64,000 nucleotides of DNA, from positions 332,327 to 396,326 of the forward strand of contig NW_004190444.2 in the NCBI RefSeq assembly GCF_000224145.3, given 5' to 3'. Both the position numbers and the translations under genes were made by a program. Numbering within the stretch: the stretch's first letter is position 1; every line of letters starts with the position of its first letter. The notes beneath the pieces were generated by a model. That model did no database searches. It was not told the origin of the DNA and saw only the letters and a program-made list of their open reading frames with translations. The DNA is from Ciona intestinalis. Lineage: Eukaryota > Chordata > Ascidiacea > Phlebobranchia > Cionidae. This document shows, piece after piece, positions 46,001 through 61,000 of the stretch.

Positions 46001-49000
46001 CTTCTTATAACATGATATTCATTAAAACACAGCAATACTTAATCTGTTATATTTATAAAACATTTGGCATCTTATTTCAATTTGAAACAAAACCCATGAA
46101 ATTTTAAACTTTGCTTCCTATAAGATTCAAATTACAATCAAACAGCCATTGTTCTTTCATTGTTTGGAAATAATTAGGATTGTGGTTTAATTGTGACACA
46201 AGTTATTGTGTGGGTGGTATGTCACTCAGGTTACCATTTAAACTCAGCTAAACATATGATATTATAATGTTCTGTTTTAGAACATATTTGGCCATTACGC
46301 CAATATACCTATGATGGGACACCTTTTCATTTTACTTTTTCGTCCCATTTGGTAGTAAGCAAAGAACATTCAAAGAATTATAAAACTATGTCCTCACGAC
46401 TCCCATAGACTGTTGTTAATTGTTTAAAACACGATTAGGATATTTGGATATTATGTGATATAGGTGTCCCATCTTACCCCCACCCTACCGTATATTGGTT
46501 TGTTACTTCTTCTACCGGGTAAAGTAAAAAGTATTTTGGTTCCTTTGGAATAAAAATGATAATTATATCCCATAGTTTTATTTGCCATACAGTAACACTT
46601 TAACAGTATAATAAAACTTGTAGCATTTTTATACCAGCAAAGCCAAATGGACTAAGATGCTAAAATGTTNNNNNNNNNNNNNNNNNNNNNNNNNNNNNNN
46701 NNNNNNNNNNNNNNNNNNNTGCTTCCTATATGATTCAAATTACAATCAAACAGCCATTGTTCTTTCATTGTTTGGAAATAATTAGGATTGTGGTTTAATT
46801 GTGACACAAGTTATTGTGTGGGTGGTATGTCACTCAGGTTACCATTTAAACTCAGCTAAACATATGATATTATAATGTTCTGTTTAAAAACAGAATTGTC
46901 CCATTACCCCGACATAAGTATCAACCAAATGTACATTAAGGAGGGAAGATGAAACACTTTTTATTTTACTTTCTCGTCCCATTTGGTAGTAAACAAAGAA
47001 CATTCAAAGAATTATAAAACTATATCCTCACGACTTCCATAGACCGTTGTTAATTGTTTAAAACACGATCATGATATTTTAATATTATGTGCTAAAAGTG
47101 TCCCATCTTTCCCCACCGTACCGTATATTGGTTTGTTACTTCTTCTACCGGGTAAAGTAAAAAGTATTTTGGTTCCTTTGGAATAAAAATGATAATTATA
47201 TCCCATAGTTTTATTTGCCATACATTAAGACTTTAACAGTATAATAAAACTTTATACCAGCGAAGCCAAATGGACTAAGATGCTAAAATGTTTAAAACTA
47301 TAATAACTAGAGCAACTTGGCAGTGAGCATGAGGTGCATTTATTACTAATATTGTAGAATTGATTTTCAATGTATGAGTCACAGTGTGTATTATGACATC
47401 ATAAACTTCCTTTATGAGATATCTATGTTGCTCTTGTTAAGCAAACAGTGGAATGCAAACAAANNNNNNNNNNNNNNNNNNNNNNNNNNNNNNNNNNNNN
47501 NNNNNNNNNNNNNAAGCCAGATGAACTAAGATGCTAAAATGTTTAAAACTATAATAACTAGAGCAACTTGGCAGTGAGCATGAGGTGCATTTATTACTAA
47601 TATTGTAGAATTGATTTTCAATGTATGAGTCACAGTGTGTATTATGACATCATAAACTTCCTTTATGAGATATCTATGTTTGCTCTTGTTAAGCAAACAG
47701 TGGAATGCAAACAAACCACGTTTATGACATCATAATACTTGATGGTTGTGATGTAACATTCATGTTTTAAACTCCTTTAAGGAACCAATAACTTTAACAA
47801 CTGATGTTGTGTCGCTATATTTTGTCTTTTTGTTTCAAATATTTTGAAATCTTCGCTACCGTAATCAAGAGACAAAAAAGTTTTATATTTTTATTAACTT
47901 TATGATGTAACAATCCCTGTTATAATAATTTACTTAAATATCCAATATATTTTGCAAGTTTTAAGATAATTTGCTTGAGTGATTTCCACTATTTTGTATG
48001 ATATCTATGTTACGATAATAATAAATATGATATCTATGTAACGATAATGTGATATCTATGTTACAATAATATGATATCTATGTAACGATAATATGATATC
48101 TATGTTACGATAATATGTAATCTATGTTACAATAATATGATATCTATGTTACGATATTATGATATCTATGTTACATTAATATGATATCTACAGAACCCCC
48201 CCGACCCACTAGAGGGCCGATGGTGTCGGAACCCGGTTCGACGAGTTTTATGATCCAACTAAATATCGATGAATTCACCGGAGATGGACCTATCGTGCAA
48301 ACTATATTGAAGTATAGGCCAGTGGATGGGTTGTGGGCAGGTAAGGGGTGTGTGTGTTGTTTTGTGGGGGTAAGGGGTTAATATGGGGTAATGTTGGGCT
48401 ATTGTACAAACTGTGTTATGGTATAGTCCGTAGGTGGGTTACTGGGTTGTTGGTGGGTGAGGAAAAAGCACAGCCACAGTGTTCTCATACAAGCGAAAAA
48501 GTTCTGCTTAATATCGCCAACGTTACAGATATTCATAATTAAAATAATTAGACTAGTCATGGAGCTTCAAAATAATTGTTATATGTTATTTGCTGCAGAT
48601 TGGTAAAACTGTACTATTTGGGATAATGTGAATACGATAATGGTGTGTGTTCCGTAATAAGGGGCTTTACCTTGTTATAATGTAATTATGGTAGCTCGAC
48701 AGCGAGCATGAACACATAAGGGATTTCTAGCGTCATGGTGTATTTTATTTGTAGACACTTTGTTACATATATATATAATACATATTAATATGCACAACCC
48801 TTAATTTTATATGATGCAAATATTACCTATGTAAACTTTATTTTTAATAAATTGTTATTTATATTGTTCTATTTTCCAAGTTAACCATATAGGTGAGTTA
48901 TATGATATCTATGTTGTAAAACATGGGTGTTGTGGTTTTAATGAATGGCTTTGCTTGTTTGACAGTGTGTGTATAATTGGGGTTTGTTTTTTTTATAGGT

Positions 49001-52000
49001 GGTTATTTGGCTGCCATTTTGTGTCCATAACAATACAACTGGCCAGAGTGTGAAGAATATACATAACTTCACTAAATAATGGGACATTAGGATTAAAAAA
49101 CATTTTTGTGTGAAATCATGGGCAGTAAACATTTAAAAAAAACCATATAAGTTTTATAACCGGACGAATGAATTTAAATTGTTTATATTACTGATTAGTT
49201 TAAATTAAAGATATTAAAGTAAACAGCCCTTCACTGCTAGCATTGCTTATTTATCATTGAAACCAAATGGATATTTCATTCATTTAAACCAGTAGCATGC
49301 ATTGTATTGCTGCAATTTGCTAAAGCTACATTATCATCTCACTGTCCCCATTATTTACTTAACAAACACAGTTGTGATGTCACAAGTGGCTGTGAGAAGC
49401 CCCCTTTGTTACATCATAATAATCAGTCTTTATGCTTGACCGGTCAAGCAGTCATGTTCATTCAACCGTTACGCTCGTCTTACTCTGCTCGTTCAACCTT
49501 GACAACCCTTTGTCTATTTTAGAATTCAATAAAAATAAACAATTTATTTAATTTTCGCACAAATATTATTTTTTTTCACAAAAATATTTTTTGTTATAAA
49601 TATTGTTTTTATAAAGTTTATTGAATAATATTTTAAAAATTGTTTTAAATTAAAAATAAATAATTTTTTATAACATTTCATTACAACGATTTTTACTTTG
49701 TATCCTATCAGAAACAGTTTATTGGGGATTAAAGTAAATATATATTTGAATAAATTTCAAACCCCATGTTTAACCAAACACCCCCCAGATGTCCACCATA
49801 TAACCAACGAAGATTACCAACTGTGGCACCTACAGCCCGACACCGAGTATGAGGTGTCCGTGACACTCGTGCGCCCTGGGGTCGGGGGTGCCGGGCCCCC
49901 TGGTCCCACCCTGCGCAGAAAGACCAAATGTGGGGTTCCATTACAAGCGTTACAAAACGTTATCCCAACACCAGTGGGGTCGAATGAGATACAAGTCACT
50001 TGGAATGTAAGTCGCTTGCATTGTTGTTTTTTTAAGTTTTTTTAGTCTGCTTGTTTTATGTTTGTTTTTATGAAATAATAAAATAATCCGGCCCGTTTTT
50101 AAATCCCAATACCCATGGCTTGCATTGCAATAGCTAAGCTTAGTGGATATAGAAAAGAATGCGTTTAGGACTTATTTTTTTAGTTTTCTATTGTTTTTTT
50201 GTTCTGCCTCACTGTATAAAATAGAATATGTCCTAAACCTGTGTTTATTTAAAATTTCAGTTTTTTTTTTTAAACCTTTGCAATCAATTTTTATAAAGTT
50301 TTTGTTCCCTTTTAAATCTCACCCCCCCCCCCAAACCCCAGGTCCCCGACTTTAGCATAGTTCAATGTCATTTCTATCAATTTGTCGTCAAATATCGGAT
50401 CTATGATGAAAACGAGCCACAAGAGGGGGCTAATGAGTATCTACAACTGGAAGTTCAGGTTAGTTTCGGTTGATTGTTAAAATTATCAAAGGAGACCGGG
50501 TTCAGGGCCCGATGCCGCTACCGTTATGGGCGTATGTGTCATTGGGCAAGACCATTATGTCCCAACCCAGTAATACAAAGTATTAATCACCTACAAAGTT
50601 ACACCCGTGGTTATTGAACATCATAACACAGCAACATTGACCTAAATGTAATATATATCTTAATTACAAACCCCACCTAAGTAACCCCCCCCCCCTCCAC
50701 AGCAAACCCCGTCCGCGTCAATCCTCGATTTACGAACATTCACTCGATATGCCATCAAAGTATCTCTAGTGACCTCCGGTGGCTCGATTGACACTGGAGA
50801 TTATATCATGAGAACAGGGGAAGGAGGTAATATATGATTTCTATGTTTACTAAAAGATTTCTATAAATAATATATTATTTTTATGGTCACAAATTCTTTA
50901 ATAAACTTAACATTCAATTTTTTTTATTAAATTTTAAACTAAAATTTTAGTTTTAAAACTACACAATAATAAATGTTTTATACTATTTCTATTATTGATA
51001 TAATATATCTATGCCAGCCCCGAGCGAGGTCCCCCCACAATCCTTTGTTACAACTTTCATCAACGAGACTTCTATTGCCCTCAAGTGGGCGGAACCTACG
51101 CCACCTAATGGAGAGATTATCGGATACGAGGTACGTTGTATAAGATTTCTATGATAATACCAATTATGGATCCTTTAATTAGGGCCATAGTTGGCCCATT
51201 TCCCTAACACACAAAAAAGTAAAACAAATTTTTTGTTTTCCCAAAAATTAAAACTGTTTTTTCAAAAAAAATTATTTTTGTTAAATTTTTCAAAATTTTT
51301 TTGTAAAAAATAAAATTTTGTTTAATTTATTTAAATTTTTCAGAAATAGTTTTAATAATATTTATAAAATTATAAATTTCATTTTCATTGAATGTTTATC
51401 AACCACCACCAAGGTATCCTACCGTGGAACCCGATCTTTTGACCCAACGTTTCAAGCGCAGAACGATAATGGGTTAATCCAGGAAGGTGGGGATAAACGG
51501 GGACTCGTGCTAACGGGGTTACACCCGGGGACACGGTTTGCTATTTCTATTAGAGCCCACACGAAGGCGGGAGTGAGCAACGGGACCGAGATTATCGCTT
51601 CGACCGATATTTCAGGTGGGTGGGGTGGTGTGTTTTATACGGGTGTATAAATATATATTGGTAGATGGATGGGTGGGTGGTTGTAGCATAATGTATATGA
51701 TTTATTGTAGTGTATTCTGTATGTGTTAGGTCCTTGTAGGGGGATTGGGGTTTAGGTTTGGCCAATTACCCCAACAAACAGGGTTTATGGTATAGGTATG
51801 AATAGATGTAACAAGCTTACAAGTTACCACATGTGGTGTAAATGGTGGCTGTTTAAGGTTTTGTTGGGTTATGTGTGTTAGCATGACTTGTGGTTGGAAA
51901 GCTCAAATTGGAAACAAAAGAATTAATTTCTAGACTTTCATTCACTTTCTTCTTGCAAAGTTGATTTTTACAACTATGTTTAATCAAACATGATACATTA

Positions 52001-55000
52001 GTGAACATATATTGCTTGTGAGTTATTTAAACACCGAACCACAGCACTTAACACCTGTGTGGTAGTTTGTTCATGGCTGGCTTTAATTAAAGTTGGAACT
52101 GTAAATTAAAACATATTTGGTTGACAGCCATGAATTAATACTTGACCAAAGTATTTAAATGAATAGTTACCTGGTGTGTGCGGTCCCTGAGGCATCAGGT
52201 TGGGAGCAGGCTTTGATACAATTTATTTTTTTACTGTTTGGAAAATATGTTTTTTTACCTAACCCATATAGAATAGATTAATTCTGGTGCAAATAATGTA
52301 AAAAAATAATAATATTTAGTTAAACAATATTAATATAAACTAATATTTTTTAACTTTCTTCAATCTGCCCCAAGCCTTGAACCCGGTACCCCCTATACAC
52401 TCCCCAATAATAAACACCTTTATAAGATGTTTATGGCACAGACATGCTTACCACACGAGGGAATGGTTTCCGTTGAGTAATTCTCGTGTTTGTTTTTATT
52501 TCTACGCTTGAGTTAACGCACTTCATGGTTCACTGAGCATGATAGAAAAAAAGCAAAATATCTTTGGTTTTTAATCAATTTTAAATACTTGGCTTTGGGC
52601 AACCACAGTAATAAAACAAACAAGTGCATTGTTGTGAAATAAACAATATGACAAATATAATTATGACATCATAAATGCATTGGTTTATTTACAATCAACA
52701 ATTATCTAATTAAATACATGATAAATAGTTCATTACATTGACAAACTTATACAAATTAATATTTGTTAAATTTCATGCAATATGACTTGGTGTTATACCA
52801 TTGGTTGCTTGGTGTGTTATGTCACCCCACCGTTTGGAACAGAAGTCCCATCTTGTGTTATTCACTAAATGTGACAAATGTCATTTATTAAATCAGACTT
52901 AGATTGTGTCCGTCTCCAAACTTATGTTACGTTTAACAAATTTCAAAAAATGAGATTTTTCACAAAAAAAAATGTCCGACTCCAAACTGCCGTGTCGCCC
53001 AACTCGTGGTTAATATTTAACTTATGACATCATAATACAATCGATGTAGCCTGACTATGATGTCATAATATCAATGTTTAACGACATTCGTTACAAAGTC
53101 TTCGCGTAATTAAAGAAACGTTATAAATCAAGTGATAAATTGTTTTAAATATTAATTATTATATTAATGCGTTAAGAATTTATTAAACACTAAATATTTG
53201 CCTTCTTTATCCCAACAAGTATAACAACCCTGGTTTTATTTGAAACTTTTCCTCACGTAGTTTTTCCCGGTAGCAAGTTTTTAACCATTTTTTTTGCTGC
53301 TAATTCTTTTCTCTTCGTTGGTTTAATTAATCTGATCTTTGCTATCGTATCCGAAGAGATAAATCTTTTTGATAATACAAGCACCCAATTTTTTTTGAAC
53401 GACTTTTTTATTTATTTTTATGCAGAAGTATAATTTGTGTTATTTCTTTTTTAATCATTTATTATATTTCAATGTTGAACGTTATATTTATATTATTTCT
53501 ATTCCAGCCCCCACGATGCCCCGGTACCCGAACCCGTTCGATTCTTCGAACAAAACAATCACCCCAACTACAATAGAAATCACATTAAAGCCCGCTGATG
53601 CTAACGGAGCTCCCATCACCAACTATTACATCATAATTGAGGACGTAACTCCAAAACCGAAGGTAATAATATTTCTATAGGTTTGTAGTATTACTGCCTG
53701 TCTGCCTCCTCCTGTTTTTGTCTAAAACCAACGGGTGATTTGTCTTTTAGTTTAAAACCATAATTATTCAATAATGTCATCAGTAACTTGTTTTAACGAT
53801 AGTCGTTTTTCTACCAATTCCCTTTAATTCGTTGTTTTAATAAATATAAACACCAATATCGTATTCGAAAAGATAAATGTTTATATTATTTCTATATTTC
53901 TCATCAGACACCCTCGAAACCTGCAGCCCCATCAAGTGTTAGAAACAAGAAGAATTCGGGAAAAGGTTTAGTTGTTTTTTTAATATTTATTATTCCTCAA
54001 AACCCTGAAAAAATTTTGGAATTAAATTAACATTTTTATATCGAAGCATAAAAACTGTCTATGTTTAATTTATTAAAATGTTACCAGAAATGTATAATAC
54101 ACATGTACCTTAAAATATTAACTTATTTTTAGCTAATTAATTTAACAATCCCGTTTATTACATCACATAGGAAACAAACGAAAAAGGAAAAATCGTAATC
54201 GTAACACTCGTAGTCTCGATGCTCTCTGGCGCCACAAGCGACAAGCAGTGGTTGCCGTTAGCGACGAACCCAATGCTTGTTTATCTCAACCAATCACGTT
54301 CGAGGAAGCTCAGCGCACCAACCGATCGTCTTATGCCGGGGCTCGGTTCGCCCCGAGTGAAGTTACCCAGGTGGGGGTAGGGGGTTATTTAAGGGGGGTG
54401 TTAGGGGGTTATTTAAGGGGGTGCTAGAGGTATATGAGGGGTTGGGTAATTTGGGGAATAGGCGCCTAACCTGGGGTGGCAGGGTGGGCAAGGTAACCCT
54501 GCAATTTTCTGCACTGGATTAATCAATAAACATTACAACCGATAATTGGAAGGAATTGTGGGGTGTGGGGTAAGATGAGATGACGTAATCACATCATATC
54601 CAATATTACCTGTCGTGTTTTAAACAGTTAACGAAGATCTTTTAGAATCTTGGTCGTATGATTCTGTAAATATTCTTTTGGAAAAATGTAAACATGAACC
54701 TGTGAGACAATGAAAACAAAATCTATCCCAACTTAGATGATTCCATAACACAATGTTATTCACGTTCTTCCAATGCATTAACAATAACCACGTTACAGGA
54801 CATGAAGTTTATGGTGGGTGGAAGCAGCGACACGAACGGGTTCACGAATCCCCCTCTCGACCCCAACAAGGATTACAAGATATACGTTCGTGCTGAAAGT
54901 AACGTGGGAGGGGAAGTGAAAGCCAACTGCGTGCTCGTGGCTTTGAAAGGTGGGAGGTTTGGTTTACCAACTGTTATATAATGTTGTATGTGTTTTATTC

Positions 55001-58000
55001 ATTGGTTGTAAACTTTTAAAACACAACTTTGAAAGGTAGCATTGTTTATACTTGTGTTTGTTTTCACTCGTTAAACAATATCATATATTAAAATTTACAC
55101 AATATATTTTTTTGATCTTCCTGTTACTTATGACATCACAATACTTATTCTTAGACCACAAGATTGTGACGCCAACCACGCGGCCGACCCAACCAACAAT
55201 GGAAAACACAAAAACTGTTCAACAAGGTAACATAGGATTTCTATTGCGTTACGGCAAATATATAACATAGGCCCATAACATTTTTTCTACTTTTTCTCTT
55301 TTAATTACTATATTTTTTTTTAGTTAAAAACAAATGAATATGAGTTGTTATATGCTGTATCCAAGGTTAAACTTTTGACTCTTTAACTTAAATAATTTTA
55401 ATATCAATGTCAAATGGTTTGTTGCTAACTTTCTCTTCGTTGTTTAAATTAATTTAATCTTCGCTCGTATTCGAAAAAAGTATAAATGAGTTTTAGGTGA
55501 GGTTTTATAACATTCTATTTTTTTGATACTTGTTTATCTTCGTTTTTATAATAATATAACATTTCTATTAACAGACAATGGATCGACAGCAATAGCGACA
55601 CCCGGTGACAGGGATGCGTCGCAACAAGAACAAGTGATGCTGTACGCAGCAGTAGGGGGCGCTGTTGTGGCCGTACTTGTGATTTCTATTGTCGTCATTC
55701 TGCTCGCTATCAAGTTTAAAAGGTATAAAAATATTATATAATAAACTTTTAATAATTTTTTTGGGGGTTTAAAAATGTGTCCATCTCATTCTCTATGATA
55801 TTGGTGACTTTTGTAGCAAGAGGCTGTGGTACCTGAAGCCAGAGTTGGCCCATTACCTCATCACAACGCAGTTAGTAAAACCATTTATCTCCCATAGTGA
55901 TATTTTAAAATTAAAGTTTGGTCCCCACTGATTGTGGTCGCAAAATTCAGAAGCAATGACCTCACCTTTGCTTCTTAATCCAAAAATATCCAAAATGGCA
56001 TTCGTCAAAAGAAGGGTCAGAAAATATGATGATTGGTTAACACTGTACAAAATATTATTTATAAAATATTTATATTTTATGTAAACATGAACACAAGATA
56101 TACGTTCATGTTTATATTTTATTTATATTTTATAAATAACTTAAAATCCATAGACGTCGTAAAAGATTGCACAAAGACGAAGTGGTCAACCCGTTTGAGG
56201 TTCGTATGATGATATCTGACGTATCCACCCCCGGCCACACCCTTTTACCGACCAATCACGGTGAAGGAAGCGTCGAACGGAGAGCGTTGATGCCGGATGT
56301 TGTTGGTTACGAACATCAAGGTAGGGGGATTTGTTATAATGTTTCTATGAGGGTTTATAATGTTTCTATGGTACATTTTAGGAAACATAACTTTTATTAT
56401 TAAGTTAATTTAACCGACGTGATATTTTTTTAAAATAAATTTTAATTTTCTCTTTTCCTTAAACTTGAGGTGTTTTACTGGAAAATAAATGTTTTTAGAT
56501 TTAATTAAAATAACAAATATAAGAAAAAAATGTAAAAGATTTATCTGGTTTGTTCTTTTATTTTTAAACATTTTGATTGTTTTTTAAACAAAATAATCTT
56601 AACATGATTTCCGTTCCAGCGTACAATGGATTATGTGAGTGCGGACGAAGCATGCGTTGTGTTGATGTGTGTCGCATGTACCCACCGTTGTTTATAGGTT
56701 ACCCCTAATTGGGTGTTACACGGGTTAGGGGGGTGTAGGCGCCAAACTTATATAAACACAGGGGAGGCAGGGATAGTTAGACACACAATCCTGCGAAACA
56801 AATCTAACTTATTGGTTGTAATGTTTACTGATTAATGTAGTGCAAAAATTCCAGGGTTGCCCTGCCCACCCTGCCACCCCACGTTTGGTGCCTATAAATA
56901 GAGGTTTAGGGGTTAGTGTAGTTGACAATTAGTAATTAATATTCACATATTAATTTAAATTTTTAAAAACACGAATTTGAAACAAAAATTATTTTGTTTT
57001 CCTCACGTTTTGTGTTCGAATGCTCGCATTTTATGTTATTTCTATGTTGCATCAATCAGTGTGTGTGTTGTTGATTAATTAAAACTAAAATTAAATATTT
57101 AACGAGCTGATTAACAAAATAACTAACAATGGTTTGGGTTAAAGGCTAAATCTCAAGCTCTCTAACAAGGATCTCACCAATATAGTACGGAAAACAAAGA
57201 ATGATTAAAATTTATTCTTAGAAAATGTTGTAATTACCAAAAATAAAATTAACTTTCTTAAATGTTAGATTACATCGAAAAAGCTTCGGAAAATGGCGCG
57301 TCTTACCCCCCAGCTCCATCCAGTGACGAAAGATTTGCCGTTCGTGTGGATGATTTCCATGTCCACGTGTCGCAGATGAAAGCCACCGGTGGCTACGGCT
57401 TCAGGGAGGAATTCTCGACCTTTGTTGACGGCCCAGCCGCGCCGTGGACCGTGGCAGAGAAGCCACAGAACAGGGTAAGGGGTTTAGATGGTGGCATACT
57501 TGGTGTGGGGTAATGGGGGTTCCATTTTATGGGGTAATGGGGGTTAAGGGTGACTGGATGACATATCACCCCAACTTTTGAAACAAGGGTGACACTTATG
57601 TTTAGCAGCCAAGTTTTAAGCCTAAAACAGATTTACCCTGATTTTAGGTGTCTATACAAAACATAGGAGGGGTTTAAAGTTAAACCAACAACAAAGTTGT
57701 CTATACACCATCTAGTGAATAACCCTCACATTACCGAATATACGTTACAGATAAAGAATCGCTACGGGAACATAATGGCTTACGATCATAGTCGTGTTGT
57801 ATTGGAACCTTTACCTGGTCACGAGGAAGAATACGGGAGCGATTATATTAATGCTTCGTATGTTAATGTAAGTTGGTTGTCCTTGTGTGGCGGGTGTTCT
57901 GTTTCATAGACTTTGTTTCTGCCTTTACTGCGTATGTAACTTTGTGGGTGATTGTTTTCTGTATGGCTGATAATTTAGACAACCCATTAGTGACCACTGG

Positions 58001-61000
58001 GTTGAAGCAATTGCTGTTAAGTGTCTTGCCCAAGGACATATACGCCCACAATGGTGGGAGTGTCGAGTCTTGAACCCATTACCTGGTTTGCTAACCATTT
58101 TGCCGATTTATCAATGACAGTAGTTATAACAGCCGTTGTGACCTCATTTTAACAACATTTACCCCCCCCCCCACAGGGTTACAAGAAACCTGGGATGTAC
58201 ATCGCCACGCAAGCCCCAACGTCCGATACGAGCGCAGACTTCTGGTTGATGGTTTGGCAGGAACGTAGCAATATAATAGTGATGGTCACCAACCTCGTGG
58301 AACTCGGCAAGCGGAAATGTCATCAATACTGGCCCGATGAAACTGGCGTGTACGGGTCAATACAAGTGTCCATGAATAATGTGGAAGAAACTTCCGATTA
58401 CGTCGTTCGCTCGTTCGTTGTGCAACAGGTGATGCCTTTTTTTCGCATTCTCTCATTTTATGTTTCCCTTTTCCTGTTTGTCTAAATAATGTAACTTTAA
58501 TTTGTTTTATTTTTTAAAGTTATTTTAGTTTGTTGTTAAACTCTGGGTGTTGATGTTTGTTCTTTTTTCACCGAGGCGAGCTACGCTGTAGTGTAAACGC
58601 CGCTTAAAAGAACAAACAAAGAAATATCTACGCTCCATTATCCAACTATATGAACATTCAACCCCCCCCCCCCCCCATTTAGACGGACGGGTACGACGTA
58701 CGTGAAGGGAAACAATTCCATTTTACCTCGTGGCCTGACCATGGTGTCCCATCTCGCCCCACCAACCTTCTATCGTTTGTTAGGAGGGTGAAGTCATACG
58801 ACCCGCAAGGTAAGATGGCCAACACTCATTCTCATCTAACACTGAAGTTGACACTAAAGTTGATTAACTGAAACTTTAACCATCCTCAGTGTTAGATGAA
58901 ACAAGAGTGAGTGGTTTATAAAGACCAAGCCTGGTCACTATGTAACACTCACTCTTGTCCCATCCAACACTGAGGATGGGTAAAGTTGACTGTTGACAAT
59001 TTGGACAATCCATTAGTGACCACTGGGTTGGAGCAATTGCCGTTAACTGTCTTGTCACCCCAGATTTTACCATAAATCTAAAATTGTAACTGCATTTTAA
59101 CAATGTCACCCAAGATTTTGTTAAAACTCTAAATACAAAAAGATAAAAAGTCGAGCAGCAAAATAACATGTATAACCCCCCTAGGCGAAGGCCCCACACT
59201 GGTTCACTGCAGTGCTGGTTCAGGACGTACAGGTTGTTTCATGGTGATTGATATGATGCTGGACATGGCTCGGGATGAAGATATTGTGGATATCCATAAT
59301 ACAGTGAAAGAAGTTCGGACACGAAGGGTTAATATGGTGCAGACCGAGGTACGTGGGGTATATATATATATGTGCAGTGGCGCAGCCAGGGGGGTTTAGG
59401 GTGTCACGACCCCCTTTTAAACCCAAAAAAAAAAATTAATAAAAAAAAAATATTTTTGAAAATTTTTTGATTAAACCCCCCCCCCTTATTTTTTTTTCTG
59501 ACTGCGCCACTGTGTGTGTGTGTCACGAAAACACTTAAATAGGTTTCTACTTATGTGTGGCTTGTCTATGGTTAATACTACCATGCACACACTCGAGCTG
59601 CTAAACTGTTTTTTACTGGAACGTTAAAGTGCATGTATGACGTCATAGACGGAACTGACACTCGTTCTTACATCTGTCATTCATAAAGTTTAACTCTCTC
59701 TTGTTTCAATAAATTTATTTTAAATTTTTTTTAAGTTTATGTTCTGTTATGATGTATGTATATTTATGATATATCTGCTCCCTTGAGTGAGTTTTGAACC
59801 CACCCCCCCTCCATAGGAGCAATACATCTTCATCCATGAAGCTGTTCTTGAAGCGTTGTTGTGCGGGGAGACCTCCGTGCCCGCCGGCGACCTCGTGCAA
59901 CATTACGATGAGCTTATCACCGTTGATCCACAGACGCATTTTGCTCCGATACAAGAGGAATTTGAGGTGATTGTTATTTCTATGTTTTGTAGATGTATCT
60001 GGCATGTGGTATCAACTATTTGAATAAAAAGTTCAAACATTCTAAAAAATATTCCAGAAAAGATGTTTCAAAAAATTAAGAAAAAAAAATCTTAAAAATG
60101 AACACCCTCCCCCCAGACACTTAACGTGATCACCCCTAAACTATCTGAGGACGAATGTTCCGTGGCGCGACTCCCCAGGAACCGCGGTGCCAATCGTTTC
60201 ATGGACGTGCTGCCTGCCGATCGTCACCTGGCGTACCTCGTAACACCTGACCCCGCCGATCGAGAGAATAATTACATCAATGCTGTTTATGTTGATGTAA
60301 GTATGTGAGGTTTATGATGTGTATTCGGTATGAGTGAGGACTTGTTATGAGCCTGAGTTTTACGGCAGATTTGGCCCGTTACCACAACATTAATAATTAT
60401 ATCAATAATGTTTATGTCGTTGTGAGTTTGTTGTTTGATGTATATGGATGAGGTTTTGTTGAGGACTTGGGTTTTAATCCAGAGTTGGCCCATCTACCCA
60501 ACACCCCAACTTCCGTATGTCATACTCTTTTCGGTATGAATGTATGCGATACTTGTTGTTTTGTGTCAATATTTTTCTAAATTTCGTTTCGATTTATTCA
60601 AGTTTGTGTAGATTTTATTTTTTTTATCCTTTAAACTAAAAATCATATTTTTTTTAAAACTTCTCAAATTTTCTAATGTTTGATAAAAACAAATTAATAA
60701 TTAATTCTATTTCATTTTATTCCCAGAGTTACTCCTCGAAGAATGAATTCCTGGTGACACAGATGCCACTCCCAAACACAGTCATCGATATTTGGAGATT
60801 AATTTACGATCATAATTGTTCTTCTATTGTGATGATGAATGATGTCACAGAACATGATCAGGTTAGTTGCAATCCATACCAATGACATAACACAAATTTA
60901 CCGTTTGTCGCGTTTTTTAAGCTTTCAAGTAAATCTGATAAACATGGGCGACATTTGATAAATACACTCATATTGTTTGTCAGCATTGAATGAGTTATAT

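Larger units (their letters stand above)
46114..47716. repeat. Duplicated intron segments around two gaps
   Basis: 46114-46669 reappears at about 46720-47290 with substitutions and small indels. 47272-47463 reappears at 47514-47716. Each repeat starts directly at a 50-N gap, which suggests unmerged allelic contigs more than biological tandem duplication. Confidence 0.85.

Noticed and set aside
55853..56050. Minus-strand 65-codon frame
   Set aside because: Looks vaguely protein-like but has no motif; lies in the RPTP intron after the transmembrane exon.
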